From positions 1 through 8,909 of the forward strand of contig JALOBT010000069.1 of the NCBI GenBank assembly GCA_023228125.1: a DNA stretch of 8,909 bases. The letters run 5' to 3'. The stretch is from Candidatus Cloacimonadota bacterium. Its GTDB lineage: Bacteria; Cloacimonadota; Cloacimonadia; Cloacimonadales; Cloacimonadaceae. Each line of letters opens with the position of its first letter. Position 1 is the stretch's first letter. The notes below the pieces were generated by a model. That model was not told where the DNA came from. It did not search any database and was given only the letters and a program-made list of their open reading frames with translations. Positions 6,686 through 8,909 of the stretch are shown piece after piece. The position numbers were made by a program, and so were the translations under genes.

Positions 6686-7663
6686 ATGAATACAGAATAT
6701 TTGAGAGCAGACAGTATAGAACTTGCGGCTATATTCCAGTATCCCGCGTCTGGGGTGATCCTCTGCGATGCCAGGCTTCCCAAACTCTATCCAGAGTATT
6801 TTGGGGCTGCTAAGCCTCTGCCGACCCTGGCTTTGAGGGCCGGAGAGAGCTCTAAGAATATGGGGCAATGCCTCAAAATCTATGAATTCCTTTCGGAAAA
6901 TGGGGTGGGCAGACAGGACATTGTCCACGTTTTTGGCGGGGGAACCATCAGTGATCTGGCGGCCTATGCGGTCTCTACTTTCAAACGCGGTTGCCGCTTG
7001 ATCTTGTATCCCAGCACGCTATTAGCCATGATCGATGCGGCTATTGGTGGAAAGACCGGCCTCAATCATTTGGGCTATAAAAACTACCTGGGCAGCTTCT
7101 ATCCGGCTGAGAAGATCATCATCCATAGTCCTTTCCTGAAAAGTCTGCCCAAAGCGGAACTGCGTCAGGGCTTTGCGGAGATGCTGAAGTATTCTCTTTT
7201 GGCCGATGATTTGCTGCTGCCGGAGCTTGTTAGCCCGGAGCTTGGGGAAGATGACATCATCCTGAGCTTTGCCTTGTATAAAATGCAGGTCTGTGCGATA
7301 GATCCTTATGACCGCAAGGAGAGGCTACTGCTGAATTTCGGGCATAGCTTCGGACATGCTTTGGAGGCGGCCAGCCAGTATAAGATAAAGCATGGCGATG
7401 CGATAGTCTTGGGGATGAATATAGCCTGTGACTTTAGCTTTCAGCAAGGCCTCATCGAGGAAGAGGATTGGGCGGACTATCGGGATTGGCTCGGTCAGTA
7501 TCCGGTTCCGGCTGCTGCTATGCGGTTTTTGGATGAAACTCCGCTGGAGGTGATGAAACCATTCCTGCTGCAGGATAAGAAGAACGGGCAGAGCTTGAGA
7601 CTGATATTGCCCACCGAAGATGGGATCAAAGTGGTGGAAGCAACGATAGGTAAAAACTCATGA
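6686..7663 (+). CDS. aroB: 3-dehydroquinate synthase (compact form)
   Basis: It is predicted to convert DAHP to 3-dehydroquinate in the shikimate pathway, using NAD and a divalent metal. Motifs in order are AGESSK (52-57), GGGTISD (84-90), a GGKTGLNH block (121-128) followed by GYKN, AEMLKY with Glu165 and Lys168, NFGHSFGHALE with His220 and His224, and KHGD with His236, then DKKNG near the C-terminus. These cover the usual NAD-binding, substrate and metal positions. At 325 residues it is shorter than the ~360 of E. coli AroB, mainly in the N-terminal strand region and before NFGH. Related sugar-phosphate cyclases (valiolone- or inosose-type) share the fold, so a cyclitol role in glycan biosynthesis cannot be ruled out from motifs alone. 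It starts four bases after the propeller stop with no strong Shine-Dalgarno. Its stop is overlapped by the ATG at 7660. Confidence 0.88.
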   Translation: MNTEYLRADSIELAAIFQYPASGVILCDARLPKLYPEYFGAAKPLPTLALRAGESSKNMGQCLKIYEFLSENGVGRQDIVHVFGGGTISDLAAYAVSTFKRGCRLILYPSTLLAMIDAAIGGKTGLNHLGYKNYLGSFYPAEKIIIHSPFLKSLPKAELRQGFAEMLKYSLLADDLLLPELVSPELGEDDIILSFALYKMQVCAIDPYDRKERLLLNFGHSFGHALEAASQYKIKHGDAIVLGMNIACDFSFQQGLIEEEDWADYRDWLGQYPVPAAAMRFLDETPLEVMKPFLLQDKKNGQSLRLILPTEDGIKVVEATIGKNS

Positions 7664-7785
7664 GCTACCTGGCAACCGTAACGCTGGATTCGACACGCGT
7701 ACTGCTGGATTCGACACGTCTCGTGTCGAGCAAGGCCAGAGGCCTTGAAAAAAGGAAGCCGTCCTTGAAAGGGAAGCAGCCTTGA
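7660..7785 (+). CDS. 41-codon ORF, likely the displaced 5' end of the VanZ gene
   Basis: ATG at 7660 overlaps the aroB stop as ATGA, the same junction used elsewhere in this operon, with AGG at 7648-7650 as a weak Shine-Dalgarno. The frame reads MSYLATVT and then runs into the repeat segment, giving LDSTRVLLDSTRLVSS and a lysine-rich end before TGA at 7783-7785. The protein resembles nothing I recognise after the first eight residues. Removing 7683-7852 would join codon 7 (GTA) through ACA-AAA-GCG to His27 of the VanZ protein in frame. The best reading is an original VanZ start separated from its body by an insertion. It may still be translated and help restart the TTG at 7782. Confidence 0.4.
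   Translation: MSYLATVTLDSTRVLLDSTRLVSSKARGLEKRKPSLKGKQP
7683..7724. repeat. 21-bp tandem duplication at the element's left end
   Basis: Two consecutive 21-bp units start at 7683 and 7704. The first 15 bases, GCTGGATTCGACACG, are identical in both; the remaining six differ (CGTACT against TCTCGT). Only the second copy is followed by the complement needed to make a hairpin. The 21-bp period keeps the 7660 reading frame, giving the LDSTR peptide twice. Confidence 0.8.
7711..7729. other. Perfect hairpin, 8-bp stem with TCT loop
   Basis: TCGACACG (7711-7718) and CGTGTCGA (7722-7729) pair perfectly around the loop TCT. No T tract follows on either strand, so it is not a classic terminator. It forms the left terminal hairpin of the repeat element. 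One base separates it from the next hairpin. Confidence 0.75.
7731..7747. other. Perfect hairpin, 7-bp stem with AGA loop
   Basis: CAAGGCC (7731-7737) pairs perfectly with GGCCTTG (7741-7747) around the loop AGA. On the + strand it is followed by A6 rather than T residues; on the minus strand the T run precedes it. It is therefore unlikely to act as an intrinsic terminator in either direction. Confidence 0.7.
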
Positions 7786-7816
7786 AAAAGAGAGCAGTCT
7801 TGAAAAAGAGAGCAGT
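7744..7816. repeat. Four degenerate tandem CTTGAAA units (17-20 bp)
   Basis: Units start at 7744, 7764, 7781 and 7799. The last two are identical 18-mers, CTTGAAAAAGAGAGCAGT. The first two (20 and 17 bp) are diverged but keep CTTGAAA and the later GGAAGC or GGGAAGC part. The unequal lengths of units 1 and 2 move the reading frame, and the identical pair encodes KKRAV twice in the VanZ frame. Both TTG triplets that could start VanZ (7782, 7800) are part of this repeat. Confidence 0.8.
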
Positions 7817-8234
7817 TCCCGCACTCTGCAGACGAGACCTCTGCAATCCAGCAAAAGCGCATCTACTCTTCTGGGCTTTGGTATTGGGGCTCTTGACCCT
7901 GAACCTGATCCCGATCGGAAATAGTTCCAGCAGCATGAGCGGCAACAAACTCTTTCGCTTCCGGCTGGATTATCTGGCGCATTCTTTCACCTTTCTGGCT
8001 TATGCCTGGCTCTGGATCCTGGGCAAGATCCGGGGCTACAAGTGGTTTGCACGCTTTGAATTACCCCTCTACATTACAGTGGTCCTGCTCTCCGCTTTTG
8101 TCTTTGAATTTTCCCAGAAAATGGTGCCCTGGCGAACCTTCAATCCGGTGGATCTATACTACAATCTCATCGGCGCCAGTCTAAGTATTTTCTTTATCCT
8201 GATCAGCCATTATACCAGTAAAAAAGAGCGATAA
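7782..8234 (+). CDS. VanZ-like membrane protein with repeat-disrupted 5' end
   Basis: The VanZ-like domain runs from His27 to the end of this 150-residue reading. There are four likely membrane segments: near 28-46, 63-81, 94-111 and 123-142. Motif-like residues are LDYLAHSF (62-69), FEFSQ (108-112), WRTFNPVDLYYNLIGA (117-132) and a KKER tail. VanZ-family proteins are small membrane proteins, some linked to glycopeptide resistance or the cell envelope; the exact role here is unknown. Residues 1-26 come from the repeat element and are not VanZ-like. The frame is closed upstream by TGA at 7746. TTG at 7782 is the best available start, with AGGGAAG at 7770-7776 and a stop-start overlap (TTGA) with the 41-codon ORF; TTG at 7800 is an alternative. 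Without the repeat segment the protein would begin MSYLATVTKAHLLF and be about 134 residues. The 3' end overlaps the converging gene by 25 bp. Confidence 0.75.
   Translation: MKKRAVLKKRAVPALCRRDLCNPAKAHLLFWALVLGLLTLNLIPIGNSSSSMSGNKLFRFRLDYLAHSFTFLAYAWLWILGKIRGYKWFARFELPLYITVVLLSAFVFEFSQKMVPWRTFNPVDLYYNLIGASLSIFFILISHYTSKKER
7827..7845. other. Right terminal hairpin of the repeat element
   Basis: TGCAGA (7827-7832) pairs with TCTGCA (7840-7845) around a 7-nt loop. On the opposite strand the loop contains TCTCG, the sequence at the loop of the left hairpin, while the stem sequences differ between the two ends. Confidence 0.55.
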
Positions 8235-8909
8235 GGACTATCTATCTGTGACTCTGCCGTATTTGAGGCAAATTCCACAGACTGAATCGTAAGTCCAGTG
8301 GCCAAAGCCCACATCAGATCAATCCCCACATTGATGCATGCGTCCTCTGGCAAGAAGTATTTAGAATGAAGTGCCTCTTCACATCCACTTCCCAACCAAA
8401 ACAGCAGGCCCGGATAGATGGACGTGAAAAAGCCAAAATCCTCACCGGTCATCACCGTTTCCGCTTCGCTAAATTCATAGCCCAGCCCGGTGCAATAGTC
8501 TTTTAGGCGTTCTACCAAAGCCGCAGCGTTGACCACGGGATCGTAGCTGCCCAAGAGCTTCAGCTCCACTTTGGCCTGGCTCTTATCAGCAGCAAGCTGG
8601 GCCTGGCTTTGGATGAGTTCATTGATCTTTTGCTGGGTCGGACTATTCAGGCTGCGATGGGTGCCCTGCAAGAGGCATTCATCGGCGATGATATTGCGGA
8701 TCTTGCCAGCGGTCATTTTGCCCACGTGAAAGATCAGCCGCTCCGTCTTTTGAAGCTCTTCGAGCTCAGGCTGGATGCTGGCCAAGAAATCCAGCGCACA
8801 GCTTAGGGCATTGATCCCCTTTTCCGGAAAGGCCACATGCGCGGCTTTCCCGATGAATTTCAGGTCAAATTCCTGCGGAATGCCAAAGAAGATTCCGGCT
8901 TTGGAGCTC
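8210..8909 (-). CDS. M20-family amidohydrolase/peptidase, C-terminal part (N-terminus beyond the window)
   Basis: The frame stays open from the right window edge to the TAA at 8210-8212, giving 232 visible residues; the N-terminal ~40% with most metal ligands is outside. Visible parts match the M20D amidohydrolase layout: GIFFGIPQEFDLKFIGKAAHV and FPEKGINAL of the dimerisation domain, then KMTAGKIRNIIADECLLQGTHRSL, then GEDFGFF, YPGLLFWLG and LHSKYF of the catalytic domain. His of LHSKYF corresponds to a conserved metal ligand. The GEDFG...PGLLFWLG pattern resembles N-acetyldiaminopimelate deacetylases and related N-acyl amino acid hydrolases, but the substrate is not determined here. The GTG at 8836 is internal to the conserved block, so it is not the start. 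The gene converges on the VanZ gene. Confidence 0.88.
   Translation of the reverse strand, partial: SSKAGIFFGIPQEFDLKFIGKAAHVAFPEKGINALSCALDFLASIQPELEELQKTERLIFHVGKMTAGKIRNIIADECLLQGTHRSLNSPTQQKINELIQSQAQLAADKSQAKVELKLLGSYDPVVNAAALVERLKDYCTGLGYEFSEAETVMTGEDFGFFTSIYPGLLFWLGSGCEEALHSKYFLPEDACINVGIDLMWALATGLTIQSVEFASNTAESQIDSPYRSFLLV

Larger units (their letters stand above)
7683..7852. mobile_element. MITE/REP-like repeat element with inverted ends and terminal hairpins
   Basis: The segment is bounded by GCTGGATT (7683-7690) and its exact complement AATCCAGC (7845-7852). A second GCTGGATT lies at 7704-7711, so the element is 170 or 149 bp depending on which left copy is used. Read inward, each end is GCTGGATT, seven bases, then TCTCGT, with self-complementary bases around that core. 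The interior holds a third hairpin and four CTTGAAA-led tandem units. There is no transposase and no obvious target-site duplication (flanks GTAAC and AAAAG). Its insertion-like effect on the downstream reading frame supports mobility. A non-autonomous element or a REP doublet would both fit; no family name can be given from the sequence alone. Confidence 0.55.

Noticed and set aside
7711..7747. Tandem terminators between aroB and the VanZ gene
   Set aside because: The two perfect hairpins are followed by A-rich, not T-rich, sequence on the + strand, and lie within the repeat element.
7495..7948. Several minus-strand open frames across the aroB end and repeat element
   Set aside because: They owe their length to the repeats and the opposite-strand genes; the peptides are repetitive (LFFKTALFFKA type) and show no domain.
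8904..8909. SacI site (GAGCTC) exactly at the right edge, suggesting a clone end
   Set aside because: A 6-bp site at an edge can be chance; the left edge shows no matching site, so nothing can be concluded.

Overview
The window looks like chromosomal DNA from an uncultured bacterium of the Fibrobacteres-Chlorobi-Bacteroidetes group, most likely Cloacimonadota. This is inferred from a secreted beta-propeller ending in a YPNPF / FlgD-Ig-like sorting domain, a DUF7033-type deacetylase-like protein, and heptanucleotide arrays in an intergenic region. Some genes have clear purine-rich Shine-Dalgarno sequences, which argues against a typical Bacteroidota member. No taxonomic search could be run.

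Layout: bases 1-411 carry no credible gene. They hold a poly-G edge, two heptamer arrays facing each other (GAATNNA on the left; CATYATA on the right, 25 units in perfect register), a 20-bp imperfect inverted repeat joining the two arms, and a hairpin between them. A tightly packed + strand operon follows: a degenerate polysaccharide-deacetylase-like protein (412-2088), a GT4 glycosyltransferase (2085-3185), a polyprenyl-phosphate sugar-1-phosphate transferase of the WecA/TagO type (3182-4219), a large secreted beta-propeller (4216-6681), a 3-dehydroquinate synthase-like enzyme (6686-7663), and a small VanZ-like membrane protein (7782-8234). A converging M20-family amidohydrolase, cut by the window end, overlaps the last gene by 25 bp (8210-8909, minus strand).

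How the genes fit together: the first three suggest assembly of a lipid-linked surface glycan, with the WecA-like enzyme loading the first sugar phosphate on the lipid carrier and the GT4 extending it. The propeller is predicted to be exported and perhaps surface-attached through its C-terminal domain. AroB supplies shikimate-pathway precursor or, less likely, makes a cyclitol. Most junctions are 4-nt ATGA overlaps, so translation is probably coupled.

The most interesting spot is 7683-7852. A 170-bp repeat-rich segment, bounded by the inverted octamer GCTGGATT / AATCCAGC and carrying hairpins at both ends, lies between an ATGA-coupled start codon (7660) and the VanZ reading frame. Removing exactly this segment joins the two in frame. 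With it in place the first frame stops at 7783, and a TTG overlapping that stop could restart the VanZ frame. I read this as a MITE/REP-like insertion into the 5' end of the VanZ gene with translational rescue. The structure is seen directly; the insertion history is inferred.
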